Origin: Sphingomonas cannabina
GTDB taxonomy: Bacteria; Pseudomonadota; Alphaproteobacteria; Sphingomonadales; Sphingomonadaceae
Reading direction: 5' to 3'
Assembly: GCF_021391395.1 (NCBI RefSeq)
Contig: NZ_CP090059.1
Coordinates: 1,535,001-1,599,000, forward strand
Length of the DNA: 64,000 nucleotides
Shown: positions 8,948 to 17,606 of the stretch, piece after piece
Layout of the letters: each line of letters opens with the position of its first letter
Position numbering within the stretch: the first letter of the stretch is position 1
Translations under genes and position numbers: made by a program
The notes under the pieces: generated by a model
What the model was told of the DNA's origin: nothing
Database searches by the model: none
What the model saw: the letters and a program-made list of their open reading frames with translations, nothing else

Positions 8948-9798
8948 GCGGCAGCGGCCTGTGGCGGAGTCAGCGTATCGATAGCCTCGCGCAGCAGCGC
9001 GCGGTCGTCAATCTGCCAGGGATGGAAGCCGGGGCGGAAATAGCCGACGACGCTCTGCAGCAGCAGCCGCATCGGGCCCGGCCGGCCGTAGAGATAGGCG
9101 AGCAGGCGGAGCCAGGTGCGGAGATCGTTGCGCCCGTCCTGCCGCAGCAGGTCGGCGATGTTGGCGAAGATCACGCGGTGAAAGCGGATCGTCGCCGCCA
9201 CCATCACCGCGCTGCGCAGCGCCCAGCGCCGCAGGCGCGGCATATCGCGCGTCGCATGGTTCCAGGTGTCGAAGGCGACCGCCTTGTGCTCGATCTCCTC
9301 GATCGCGTGCCAGCGCCACAGCCGCTTGGCCTCGCTCGTCGCGCCGGCGAGATGTGCGGGATCGGCCAGCGCACCATGCGCCAGTGCCGCGGTATAGTGC
9401 TCGAGCGCGCAGGTGGCGGCGAGCTGCGCGATCGGTCTCCGCCGCTTCGCCCAGCTGATCGTGCGGCGCGTGCGCTCCTCGAGCGGCGCGATGTCGTAGC
9501 CGGCATCCTCGGCCTGGCGGTTGAAGACGACATGCTCCCGCGAGTGCATCGATTCCTGGTACATGAAATCGTCGATCTGGCTGCGCAGCGGCTCGGGCGT
9601 GCCGTCGCGATAGGGCTTGATCGAGGTCATGAAGAACTTCTCGCCGAGCGGGAAGGTCGACGACAGCGCGTTGAAGAAAGCGGTGCGACCGGGATCGCCG
9701 CCATGCCACCAGCGCGGCGGCGGCGCGTCGCGGCCGAACTTCCAGTCGCGCTTGTTGATGGCCAGGTCGGCCGGGGTCCGTGGGGTGGTCTCGCTCAT
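8944..9798 (-). CDS. Metal-dependent hydrolase of the PF10118 family
   Basis: A 284-residue protein of the COG3687/PF10118 family, predicted to be a ferritin-like di-metal helical protein. Conserved acidic and histidine ligands are visible: MYQESMHSREHVVFN, CALEHYTAAL and HAIEEIEHKAVAFDTW. The start at 9798 is chosen because AAGGAG lies seven bases upstream; a longer in-frame reading would run through a palindromic operator. It is the first gene of an operon with DUF2147, divergent from a TetR gene. The substrate is unknown; TetR-linked PF10118 proteins often sit in lipid or xenobiotic contexts. Confidence 0.85.
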   Translation of the reverse strand: MSETTPRTPADLAINKRDWKFGRDAPPPRWWHGGDPGRTAFFNALSSTFPLGEKFFMTSIKPYRDGTPEPLRSQIDDFMYQESMHSREHVVFNRQAEDAGYDIAPLEERTRRTISWAKRRRPIAQLAATCALEHYTAALAHGALADPAHLAGATSEAKRLWRWHAIEEIEHKAVAFDTWNHATRDMPRLRRWALRSAVMVAATIRFHRVIFANIADLLRQDGRNDLRTWLRLLAYLYGRPGPMRLLLQSVVGYFRPGFHPWQIDDRALLREAIDTLTPPQAAAA

Positions 9799-9822
9799 CC
9801 GATCGCTCCTTGCGCGACTCAA

Positions 9823-9840
9823 ATTAACATTGATGTTAAT
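9823..9840. promoter_or_regulatory. Perfect palindromic operator, probably for the adjacent TetR regulator
   Basis: ATTAACAT-TG-ATGTTAAT is an 18-bp perfect inverted repeat in an AT-rich island. It lies 25 bp upstream of the PF10118 start codon and in the 198-bp gap to the divergent TetR gene at 9997. Size and symmetry fit a TetR dimer site. Its position would block transcription of the PF10118-DUF2147 operon. Confidence 0.65.
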
Positions 9841-9996
9841 ATCAAACGCGACGAGCCGGCGCAAGTTCCCGTGCACCCGTTATCCGAGAGAGGGAGTCGG
9901 CGGGACGGAATTGGGCTATGATGGGCGGCGCAATGTATCTACACCGATGTCCAATCGGGGGAGTGTAGGCGTGCGAGCGAGAGGGGACCTGTCGAG

Positions 9997-10605
9997 ATGA
10001 GCGAAGCGAAGCCGGTGCGCGTGCGGCGGCGCAAGCGGCAAGGGGATGAGGCGCGCGAAGAAGGGCTGGTGGCGGCGCGCAAGCTGCTGCTCGATCAGGG
10101 GCCGGCGGCAGTCACGCTCGCCAACGTCGGGCGCGAGATCGGCATGTCGCACGCCAACGTCCTCCATCATTTCGGCTCGGCAGCGGGGCTGCAGTCGGCG
10201 CTGATGGGGTCGATGATCCGCGACCTCATCGGCGCGCTCGAGGAGGCGGTCGACCATCTGCGCAGCGATGCCGCGGCACCGCGCTCGCTCGTCGACCAGG
10301 TGTTCGACGCGTTCGATGACGGGGGTGCGGGCCAGCTCGCCGCCTGGATCGCGCTGTCGCGCGACTTCCGGCATCTCGAGCCGATCCGCGAGGCGGTCAA
10401 TTCGCTGGTCGCGGCGCTCAGCGACAAGTTCGTCGATGCCGGGGCCGAAGCCCGCATCCGGTCGGCGGTGCTGATGATAGCCGTCTGCGCATTCGGCGAC
10501 GCGGTGATCGGGCCGCACCTGCGCGACATGCTCGGCCAGGAGGACAGCGAGATGCGGAGCCTCACCGCCAAGCTGCTCCAGCTCTTCCTCATTCCGCCGC
10601 TTTGA
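9997..10605 (+). CDS. TetR/AcrR family transcriptional regulator
   Basis: A 202-residue regulator with a basic N-terminus (VRVRRRKRQ) and a TetR helix-turn-helix at about residues 22-68 (GLVAARKLLLDQG, VTLANVGREIGMSHANVLHH, FGSAAGLQSAL). The C-terminal domain is helical and contains one Cys. It is divergent from the PF10118-DUF2147 operon with a perfect palindrome in between, so it is the likely repressor of that operon and of itself. AGAGGGGA precedes the ATG. A GntR gene follows 13 bp downstream. Confidence 0.9.
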   Translation: MSEAKPVRVRRRKRQGDEAREEGLVAARKLLLDQGPAAVTLANVGREIGMSHANVLHHFGSAAGLQSALMGSMIRDLIGALEEAVDHLRSDAAAPRSLVDQVFDAFDDGGAGQLAAWIALSRDFRHLEPIREAVNSLVAALSDKFVDAGAEARIRSAVLMIAVCAFGDAVIGPHLRDMLGQEDSEMRSLTAKLLQLFLIPPL

Positions 10606-10618
10606 CGGGAGTCCTCGT

Positions 10619-11269
10619 GTGAGCCTGACCGTCCGTAACCTCTCCGACCAGCTCGTCGACCTGGTCCGCGACCGCATCCTCTCCGGCGGGGTATTGCCCG
10701 GCAGCCCGATCCGCCAGGACGCGCTGGCGAGCGAATTCGGCGTCAGCAAGATTCCGCTGCGTGAGGCGCTGGCCCGATTGGAGCAGGAAGGGCTGGTGCA
10801 ATCGCACGTCAACCGCGGCTTCTTCGTGCGCGCGCTCAGCGCCGCCGAGGCCGAGGAGGTCTACGACCTGCGCCTCACGCTCGAACCCATCGTCACCGTC
10901 GCCGCGGCGCTGAACGCGAGCGAGGAGGATCGCATGATCGCCCGCGAAAGGCTGGCTTCGCTCGAGCAGGTGATCGGTGCGGGCGGAGAGGGGGCGGGCG
11001 CCTTCAACCGTGCCTTTCACCTGGCCCTGCTGCGGCCGAGCGCGCGCCAGGTCGCCGTCGGCATCCTCGAGCGGCTGCATACGCTGTCGGAACGCTATGT
11101 CCGCAAGCACCTCGAATCGCTGGGCCATGACGAGCGCGCGGTCGAGGAGCACAGGACGATCCTCGATGCATGGCTGGCGCGCGACGGCGAGCGGCTGCAC
11201 GAGCTCACCGCGGCGCATATCCGGAACACGCTCCACGATCTCCGCCGGCAGCTCTCCGCCGCGGCCTGA
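10619..11269 (+). CDS. GntR family transcriptional regulator, FCD type
   Basis: A 216-residue protein with an N-terminal winged helix (GSPIRQDALASEFGVSKIPL, then REALARLEQEGLV) and a C-terminal FCD helical ligand domain. That domain contains YDLRLTLEP, FHLALL and the ending VEEHRTILDAWLARD...HIRNTL, whose Asp/His residues usually bind a metal and an organic acid. GTG start with GGGAG five bases upstream. It sits 13 bp after the TetR gene and 75 bp before an APC permease, so it may control uptake by that permease (inference). Confidence 0.9.
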   Translation: MSLTVRNLSDQLVDLVRDRILSGGVLPGSPIRQDALASEFGVSKIPLREALARLEQEGLVQSHVNRGFFVRALSAAEAEEVYDLRLTLEPIVTVAAALNASEEDRMIARERLASLEQVIGAGGEGAGAFNRAFHLALLRPSARQVAVGILERLHTLSERYVRKHLESLGHDERAVEEHRTILDAWLARDGERLHELTAAHIRNTLHDLRRQLSAAA

Positions 11270-11344
11270 TCGGCGATCCCCTCTCGATCGGGAAGCGGGC
11301 AACCGCTACGAGGTCCCGATCGATAAGAACCAGGGGAGGGACAT

Positions 11345-12769
11345 TTGGCGCGAGGATTATTGGGGCCGCTCAAGCCGCTCGATACCGAGGCGGCGGCCGA
11401 GCCCGACCGCAAGCTGCGCAAGACGCTGAGCTGGCCGCATCTGATCGCGCTCGGCATCGGCGCGATCGTCGGGACGGGCATCTACACGCTGACCGGAGTC
11501 GGTGCCGACCGCGCCGGGCCCGCAGTGATCCTGTCCTTCGCCATCGCCGGCGCGGTCTGTGCCTTCGCCGCGCTCGCCTATGCCGAGATGGCGACGCTGA
11601 TCCCGACCGCGGGCAGCGCCTATACCTATACCTATTCGGTGATCGGCGAGACGCTCGCCTGGGTGGTGGGGTGGAGCCTGATCCTCGAATATTCGCTGGC
11701 GAGCAGCACCGTCGCGGTCGGCTGGTCGGCCTATCTGGTCGGCTGGATCGAGCAACTGGGCGTCCACCTGCCGCCCGAGCTGCTGTCGGGTCCGCACGGC
11801 GGCGGCATCATCAACCTGCCCGCGGTGCTGGTCGCGCTGGCGATCGCGGGGATGCTGATCGCCGGCACGCGCGAGAGCGCGACCTTCAACATCGTCCTCG
11901 TCGTCATCAAGATGACAGCGCTCGCGCTGTTCGTCGCGCTGGCGCTGCCCGCCTTCACCGGCAGCAATTTCGAGCCGTTCATGCCCTATGGCTTCGGCAG
12001 CGCGGTCGGACCCGACGGGGTCAAGCGCGGGGTGATGGCGGCGGCGGCGATCGTGTTCTTCGCCTTCTACGGCTTCGACACCGTCGCGACCTCGGCCGAG
12101 GAGGCCAAGGACCCGGGCCGCGACCTCACCATCGGCATCGTCGGATCGATGGCGGCGTGCGCGCTGATCTACATGGCGGTCGCGCTGGCGGCGGTAGGGG
12201 CGGTCGGCTACGCCGATCTCGGCAAGTCGGCCGAGCCGCTCGCGCATGTGCTGCGCACGCTCCAGCATCCGGCCGCCGCCTGGGCGATCGGGCTCGCCGC
12301 GCTGATCGCGCTGCCGTCGGTGATCCTGGTGATGATGTACGGCCAGAGCAGGGTGTTCTTCGTGATGGCGCGCGACGGGCTGCTGCCGCGCGTGCTCAGC
12401 CGCGTGTCGGCGCGGACGGGCACGCCGGCGCTGATCACCGCCGTCACCGGCGTCTTCGTGGCATCGGTCGCCGGTTTCTTCCGCCTCGACGAGATCGCCG
12501 AGCTCGCCAACGCCGGCACGCTGCTCGCCTTCATCGCGGTGGCGGCGTGCATGATGATCCTGCGCCGCACGCGGCCGGACCTGCCGCGCGTGTTCCGCTG
12601 CCCGGCGCCCTATGTGGTGGGGTCGCTCGCGATCCTGGGCTGTCTCTATCTGATGTCGAGCCTGCCGCTGCACACGCTGACCCGCTTCCTCGGCTGGAAC
12701 GCGATCGGGCTGGCGTTCTATTTCCTCTATGGCCGCGCGCGCAGCCTGGCGGGAAGGGAGGTCCCCTAA
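11345..12769 (+). CDS. APC superfamily amino acid permease
   Basis: A 474-residue transporter with about 12-13 membrane spans. The APC signature GIGAIVGTGIYTLTG lies near residues 36-50, the second conserved stretch (AYAEMATLIPTAGSAYTYTY) near residues 78-97, and SRVFFVMARDGLLP near residue 337. It resembles the bacterial YfnA/CAT-type cationic amino acid permeases. The TTG start is supported by GGGAGGG five bases upstream. Its stop overlaps the stop of the convergent TonB receptor. A close relative is at 58693. Confidence 0.88.
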   Translation: MARGLLGPLKPLDTEAAAEPDRKLRKTLSWPHLIALGIGAIVGTGIYTLTGVGADRAGPAVILSFAIAGAVCAFAALAYAEMATLIPTAGSAYTYTYSVIGETLAWVVGWSLILEYSLASSTVAVGWSAYLVGWIEQLGVHLPPELLSGPHGGGIINLPAVLVALAIAGMLIAGTRESATFNIVLVVIKMTALALFVALALPAFTGSNFEPFMPYGFGSAVGPDGVKRGVMAAAAIVFFAFYGFDTVATSAEEAKDPGRDLTIGIVGSMAACALIYMAVALAAVGAVGYADLGKSAEPLAHVLRTLQHPAAAWAIGLAALIALPSVILVMMYGQSRVFFVMARDGLLPRVLSRVSARTGTPALITAVTGVFVASVAGFFRLDEIAELANAGTLLAFIAVAACMMILRRTRPDLPRVFRCPAPYVVGSLAILGCLYLMSSLPLHTLTRFLGWNAIGLAFYFLYGRARSLAGREVP

Positions 12770-15612
12770 AAGAACAGCTTGCGGATACTGAGCCTGATCG
12801 TCCGGCCGGTCGGATCGAGCAGGTCGGGCTGGTAGTTGATCGGCGTCGCGCCGGTCGCGTCGGTCACCTTGAGCTTGGCGTCGAACAGGTTAGTGATGCT
12901 GAGCGTCACCCGCGTGCCGATCAGCCAGCGGTGCTCGCGCGCCAGCGCCATGTTAGGCTGGAAATTGGTGAACAGCCTCAGGTTGAAGGTCGCGAGCGGG
13001 GCGAAGCGCAGGTCGGTCGGCGCCGCGGCGGTGCCGCCCTGCACCGTGCTGCCCGACTGCCAGTTGCCGGACAGGCGGATGCCGTAGCCGGCCAGGGTAC
13101 CGCCCGCCTGCAGCTCGAGCTCGTGGCGCGGTTGTCCGCCCTGGTTGCCGGTCGCGCCGCCATTGAGCTGGTCGATGATCGGCACGCCCGGCCGGATCAG
13201 GATGCGGTCCTCGAAATGCCAGGTGTGGTAGAAGGCGAATTGCAGCCGCCCGCCGCGTCCGCCGCCGCCGCGCCCGCCGAAGCCGCCGAATCCCCTGCCG
13301 CCGAAGCCGCGGCCGAACCCACCGCCGGGACGCTCGCCAGGACCGCTGTCGGGCGATCGCGTTTCCCCCGTCTGCGACTGGCCCGTAGCCGGAGCCGATT
13401 GGTCGCGATCCTGGCTCGGCGTTTCGGTCGGCGCCGTCGTCGCTGCATCGGCGGCGGCGCGTTCGGCGGCCTCCTGCTGCTGGCGGCGGCGGAAGGCGCC
13501 GTACCCTCCGGCGGGTCGCGGCGGCGGGGCTGGGCCGATCCGCTTCGAGAAGTTGATGCCCCAGCGCAGCTCCTCGCTGTCCTCGCGTGCGAAATTGACG
13601 GGACGGCTGTCGATCCGGAGCAGCTGGCCTGGCTCATCCGGGTCCGTGCTCGCGGCGCGGATAATGCGATCGGGAAAGGCCGCCTCGATCGCCGCGGTCG
13701 GGCTCGGAAAGTTCGCGATCGGATTGAGGGTGCGCTTCTTGAGATAGTTGGCGGTGAGCGTGAGATCGCTGCTGCCGAGCGGCTTCAGCGTGAGCCCCAG
13801 CTTGGTCACGCGCCGGTTCTCCGCCCGCAGCGCGGAATTGCCGCCGGTGACGCTGGTGATGTCGACGCTCTCGCCGCGGACATAGTCGAACACGCGCGTG
13901 TCGGGCGTCACCACGGTCGGGTTGCCGAGCTGCGCCATCGACGGCGCACCCTCGGTCTCGGTCACCGAGAAGATCAGCCGGATCGCGTCGATCGGCGACC
14001 AGCGCGCGCCATAGCCGGTGGTCTTGAGGTCGCCGAAGTCGGACAGATGGTCGAGCGCGGCGTTGGCGTTGACCGACAGATTGCCGACCGCGCCGAGAAA
14101 GCCGGTGCGCCGGCTGGTCAGCGGCACGTCGACGCTCGCCTGAACGCTGCCGGTCTGGCGGTCGAGATTGCTTGGGTCGCTGATCAGGCCGCCGCGGATC
14201 GCGCGCGCGTCGAAGGCGTCGGTCTCGAACCCCGACTTGAACGAGGCGACGAGATTGCCGCCCGGCAGCTTCAGCAGCGGCCCGCTCGCGGTCGCCTCGG
14301 CATCGGCGGAGGTAGTGACGGAACGTGCATAATCGCGCCGATAGTCGCCGAGCAGCGCCGGATCGAGCAGAGCGAACGGGTTGACGCTCGAATCACCGGC
14401 ATCGATGCGCGCCTGCACCGCGGCGAGGTCGAGCGCATTGTCGCTCAAGGTGCGGGAGAAGGTGCGGTCGGCATTGGCGGTGAACGACCAGCGCCACTTG
14501 CCGACGTCGCCGCCCAGCGTCGCGCCGAGATGGCCGACATTGCCGTCGACCTGGCGCTGCCGCGCACCCGCCTCTACGAAATAGCGGTCGACCATGACCG
14601 GCGTAGTGAAGGGCGAGAAGGGATTGCCCGCCGGCACATTCAGGCTGCCGCTGCCGAGCCCCAGCCGCGAATCGCTCACCGTCGCCTCGAAACTGCCGTT
14701 CAATGAGGCGGTGACGTCGCCGAAGATGGTACGGCTGTAGGTGCCGTTGGCGGAGAATTCGCGCGTCGCGGCGGCGAGGGTGCGGTAATTGGCGACGCTG
14801 CTCGGGTTGGGCGGCAGCAGGAAATCGCCGAGCGCCGGGCGGCCGCTGACCCACTGGGGTACGCCCGCGACTGTCATCTGCTGTCCGGCGAGCGCGCTCA
14901 GCGCGGGATCGATCTCGTCCGCGCCTGCGACAGGCGTGACGTTGCCGACGATGCTGTAGGGCCGGGTCGGCGTGGTCGGGATGATGTCGCGGTCACGCTC
15001 GTAGAGCGGGGTCGCGCCGTCATAATGGAGGTTGAGGTTGAAGCGCTCGTCGCGGTTGATCCGCAGCCGGTTGGCATCGGCCTGCGCGGTATAGCGGCCG
15101 CCCTCGGTGGTGCCGCCGCCACGCAGCTCGCCGGTATAGGCACGGAATCGGCGGCGCAGCACGATGTTCACGACGCGCTGGTCGGGGCGGTAGCCAAGCC
15201 CGAGCGCCGCTTCCTCGGGCAGGATGTCGACGCGCTCGATCGCCTCGGTCGGGATATCGCGGATCTCGCGGAAGCTGGAGATGCGCCGGCCGTTGAGCAG
15301 CACCACCGGCGCGCCGCCCGGCCCCTGATCGCTGCGCACCTGCGGGCCGAGCTCCGTCAGCAGCTCGTCGATCGAGCTGACGCCATAGGATCGGATGTCG
15401 GCCGGGCGGAGCTGGATATCCGGCTTGATGTCGCCCGGCACCGCGCCGCGCTCGCGTTGGCCGGTGACGGTGATGTCGGGGCCGAGCTCCTCGTCGGGAC
15501 CGCCGCCGTCGACGTCCTCGCCGACGGGACTCGACGGCTGGTCGGGCGCGACCTGTGCCGCCGCCGGCCAGGTCATGATCATCCCCAGCAACACCACCCC
15601 GCTCAAGCGCAT
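12766..15612 (-). CDS. TonB-dependent receptor with Gly/Arg-rich insert
   Basis: A 948-residue outer-membrane receptor. The signal peptide (MRLSGVVLLGMIMTWPAAAQ) is followed by an acidic spacer and a plug domain with LLNGRRISSFREI and VERVDILPEEAALGLGY. The barrel ends in LSIRKLFF with the C-terminal Phe needed for outer-membrane insertion. Between roughly residues 685 and 800 it has an unusual insert: Pro/Gln/Ala-rich, then repeats of GFGGRGF type. The start is placed at 15612, where the signal peptide begins. A single winged-helix regulator gene lies upstream on the same strand. The ligand is unknown. Confidence 0.88.
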   Translation of the reverse strand: MRLSGVVLLGMIMTWPAAAQVAPDQPSSPVGEDVDGGGPDEELGPDITVTGQRERGAVPGDIKPDIQLRPADIRSYGVSSIDELLTELGPQVRSDQGPGGAPVVLLNGRRISSFREIRDIPTEAIERVDILPEEAALGLGYRPDQRVVNIVLRRRFRAYTGELRGGGTTEGGRYTAQADANRLRINRDERFNLNLHYDGATPLYERDRDIIPTTPTRPYSIVGNVTPVAGADEIDPALSALAGQQMTVAGVPQWVSGRPALGDFLLPPNPSSVANYRTLAAATREFSANGTYSRTIFGDVTASLNGSFEATVSDSRLGLGSGSLNVPAGNPFSPFTTPVMVDRYFVEAGARQRQVDGNVGHLGATLGGDVGKWRWSFTANADRTFSRTLSDNALDLAAVQARIDAGDSSVNPFALLDPALLGDYRRDYARSVTTSADAEATASGPLLKLPGGNLVASFKSGFETDAFDARAIRGGLISDPSNLDRQTGSVQASVDVPLTSRRTGFLGAVGNLSVNANAALDHLSDFGDLKTTGYGARWSPIDAIRLIFSVTETEGAPSMAQLGNPTVVTPDTRVFDYVRGESVDITSVTGGNSALRAENRRVTKLGLTLKPLGSSDLTLTANYLKKRTLNPIANFPSPTAAIEAAFPDRIIRAASTDPDEPGQLLRIDSRPVNFAREDSEELRWGINFSKRIGPAPPPRPAGGYGAFRRRQQQEAAERAAADAATTAPTETPSQDRDQSAPATGQSQTGETRSPDSGPGERPGGGFGRGFGGRGFGGFGGRGGGGRGGRLQFAFYHTWHFEDRILIRPGVPIIDQLNGGATGNQGGQPRHELELQAGGTLAGYGIRLSGNWQSGSTVQGGTAAAPTDLRFAPLATFNLRLFTNFQPNMALAREHRWLIGTRVTLSITNLFDAKLKVTDATGATPINYQPDLLDPTGRTIRLSIRKLFF

Positions 15613-15731
15613 CGAGACCCCGCCCAGTCCATGTCCGGGCGTGCCCCGGCTCCACCGGCCGCGGCCTAGCAGCGATTTGTCGCAAAAGATTGGCAGATGG
15701 ATACGGCTGCTGAGGCTGGGTCGACCTTCAG

Positions 15732-15935
15732 CCTTTGCCCTCGCCCCTCCGCAGGAGGGGAGAGGGTTGCGCAGACTTGGCAGCTTGCTGCCTAGTCGAA
15801 GCTGGGAGAGGGGTGGGCGGCTGCGAAGCAGACGCTCGGCGCTACGCGCCGATCTACCCCTCTCCCAACCTCCGCTAGGCGCCAAAGCGCCAAGCTGCGG
15901 TATCCCTCTCCCCTATCAAGGGGAGAGGGCAAAGG
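15732..15935. repeat. Long imperfect palindromic repeat (CCCTCTCCCC type) within the 329-bp gap 15613-15941
   Basis: The gap between the TonB receptor and the winged-helix gene holds outer arms GCCTTTGCCCTC and GAGGGCAAAGG. Nested inside are GGAGAGGGTT...CCCTCTCC arms and a central GGCGCTACGCGCC hairpin. It resembles the element at 36987-37119 in arm composition. About 120 bp remain between the repeat and the receptor start for a promoter; nothing else is recognised there. Confidence 0.7.
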
Positions 15936-15941
15936 GCTAAT

Positions 15942-16346
15942 TTAGGCCGGCAGCGGATCGCCTTCGCGCACGCCGATCCAGAAGGCGGTCGACCCTTCCG
16001 CATCCGCTTCGGCGCGGAAGCGGATGCCCCAGCCGCGCAGCGTCTCGATCGGATCGCATGCGCCTACGCCCTCGAACTTGCGGCGGATGCGGTGGATCAG
16101 CACGTCGCGGGAGTCGGAGCTGCAGCCATGCTCGGCGAGCAGCATATGGACGTCGTCCCAGCGCATCCGGCTGCGGCGGATCAGCGCGCCGAGCAGCGTC
16201 GCCTCGATCGGCGACAAGGGCACGCGCTCGGCATTCCAGTGGATCTCGACCGGATCGACCGACATCGTCACGGCTCCACGCTTGACGAGCGGCCTCCGCT
16301 CGCCGGCGGAGAGCAGGAAGCTGTCGGAGTGGGACGCGATGAACAT
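15942..16346 (-). CDS. Stand-alone OmpR-type winged-helix DNA-binding protein
   Basis: A 134-residue protein consisting mainly of a Trans_reg_C-type winged helix. A short beta region (VEIHWNAERVPLSPIEATLL) is followed by the recognition helix region DVLIHRIRRKFEG and the wing (ETLRGWGIRFRAE). There is no receiver domain, so it is not a classical response regulator. It is divergent from the LytS-type kinase (162-bp gap) and upstream of the TonB receptor on the same strand, so it may regulate either. Function is inferred only from the fold. Confidence 0.75.
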   Translation of the reverse strand: MFIASHSDSFLLSAGERRPLVKRGAVTMSVDPVEIHWNAERVPLSPIEATLLGALIRRSRMRWDDVHMLLAEHGCSSDSRDVLIHRIRRKFEGVGACDPIETLRGWGIRFRAEADAEGSTAFWIGVREGDPLPA

Positions 16347-16434
16347 GGCGCCACGCTATGGCGCTGTGCCGGCAGCAGGCAGCCGAATGTTGCCAATGCC
16401 GGCCGCATTGCGACGAAGGGCCTGCCGCGCCACG

Positions 16435-16469
16435 AACCGCACGGCTCGTCCCACCAACGGCACGGCTCG
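16435..16469 (+). promoter_or_regulatory. Two 14-bp direct repeats 21 bp apart, candidate LytTR binding site
   Basis: AACCGCACGGCTCG (16435-16448) and AACGGCACGGCTCG (16456-16469) differ by one base and start exactly 21 bp apart, two DNA turns. LytTR-domain regulators bind paired direct repeats with about this spacing. The site ends 39 bp before the kinase gene whose partner is a LytTR response regulator, which suggests autoregulation. The divergent winged-helix gene could also be a target. Confidence 0.5.
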
Positions 16470-16508
16470 CGCTTGGCAGCGGTGCGGCGTGCGTAATAGC
16501 ACTCCTCC

Positions 16509-17606
16509 ATGAACGCCGCCGTGCAACCGGCGTCGCAGCTGCAATTCTCCGAGCAGCTCACGCGGCGCATCACCACCGCCACCATCCTGCTGTTCTGGGC
16601 GGCGCAGTTCGGCGTGATGACCGCCGGCCGCCTGATGACCGGCGCCGACGACGACGCCAGCTTCCTGCCGCCGCGCGCTATCGTCACCGTGATCGGCATC
16701 GCGCTGTCGTTCGGGATTGCGGATTTCCACCGCCGCACGCGCGGCGCCGCGCTGTCGCGCCGGCTGGTGCTGGCGGTGGTGGCGGCGCTGGTGTGCTCGG
16801 TGCTGCATGCGGTCGCCAACTTCCTGATCTTCCACCTGTTCATGCCGATCCGCAATTGGCAGGACGCGAGCGTCGCCAGCTATGCGCTGGCGGTGCTGCA
16901 ATGGTTCTGGGCCTATTCGGCGCTGTCGGGCCTCTTGCTGTCGGTGGTCTATTCGGCGGAGATGCGCGAATATGAGCGGCGCGCGGCGATGCTCGAGCGC
17001 GAGGCGCATACCGCGCACCTCAGGGCGCTGCGCTACCAGCTCAATCCGCATTTCATGTTCAACACGCTGAACTCGATCGCCTCGCTGATCTCGACCAGCG
17101 CGGTCGAGCCGGCGGAGCGGATGGTCGAGAATCTGTCGGACTTCCTCCGCGCCGGCCTCGCGATCGATCCCAACGAGGACATCCCGCTCGCGCGCGAGAT
17201 CGAGCTCCAGTCGCTCTACCTCGCGATCGAGGCGGAGCGCTTCCCCGACCGGCTCAAGGTGGCGATCGACGTCCCGCCCGAGGCGCGCAAGGCGCTGGTG
17301 CCGAGCCTCATCATCCAGCCGATCGTCGAGAATGCGGTGCGTCATGCGGTGGCGGCCTCGACGACGCCGGTGACGCTCCACATCCAGGCCCGGGTCGAGG
17401 GCGGGCGCGTCGATATCCGCGTGCACGACACCGGCGGCAACGGCGCCGCCGCCCGGACGAAATCGGAAGGGACCGGCGTCGGTCTGCGCAACGTCGCCGA
17501 GCGTCTCGCCGCCCGCTACGGCGAGGACTGCGCCTTCGCCGCCGGCCCGGAACCCGACGGCGGCTTCGCGGTCCGCTTCTCGATTCCGCTAGAGCGCCGT
17601 CCATGA
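16509..17606 (+). CDS. LytS-type sensor histidine kinase
   Basis: A 365-residue kinase. The N-terminal half has about four membrane spans (within residues 20-155). A His_kinase domain follows, with the phospho-acceptor in LRYQLNPHFMFNTLNS near residues 175-190 and an ATPase domain showing QPIVENAVRHAV, VHDTGGNG and GTGVGLRNVAERL. No recognised sensor domain; the membrane region probably senses. The ATG overlaps no upstream gene, and I see no Shine-Dalgarno before it. The stop overlaps the response regulator start (ATGA). Confidence 0.92.
   Translation: MNAAVQPASQLQFSEQLTRRITTATILLFWAAQFGVMTAGRLMTGADDDASFLPPRAIVTVIGIALSFGIADFHRRTRGAALSRRLVLAVVAALVCSVLHAVANFLIFHLFMPIRNWQDASVASYALAVLQWFWAYSALSGLLLSVVYSAEMREYERRAAMLEREAHTAHLRALRYQLNPHFMFNTLNSIASLISTSAVEPAERMVENLSDFLRAGLAIDPNEDIPLAREIELQSLYLAIEAERFPDRLKVAIDVPPEARKALVPSLIIQPIVENAVRHAVAASTTPVTLHIQARVEGGRVDIRVHDTGGNGAAARTKSEGTGVGLRNVAERLAARYGEDCAFAAGPEPDGGFAVRFSIPLERRP

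Noticed and set aside
11170..14706. 1178-codon plus-strand frame spanning the APC permease and the antisense of the TonB receptor
   Set aside because: It covers two genes with clear family motifs in other frames. Long stop-free shadows are expected at this GC content.
15613..15885. N-terminal extension of the TonB-dependent receptor
   Set aside because: The extension precedes the signal peptide and is encoded mostly by a palindromic intergenic repeat.
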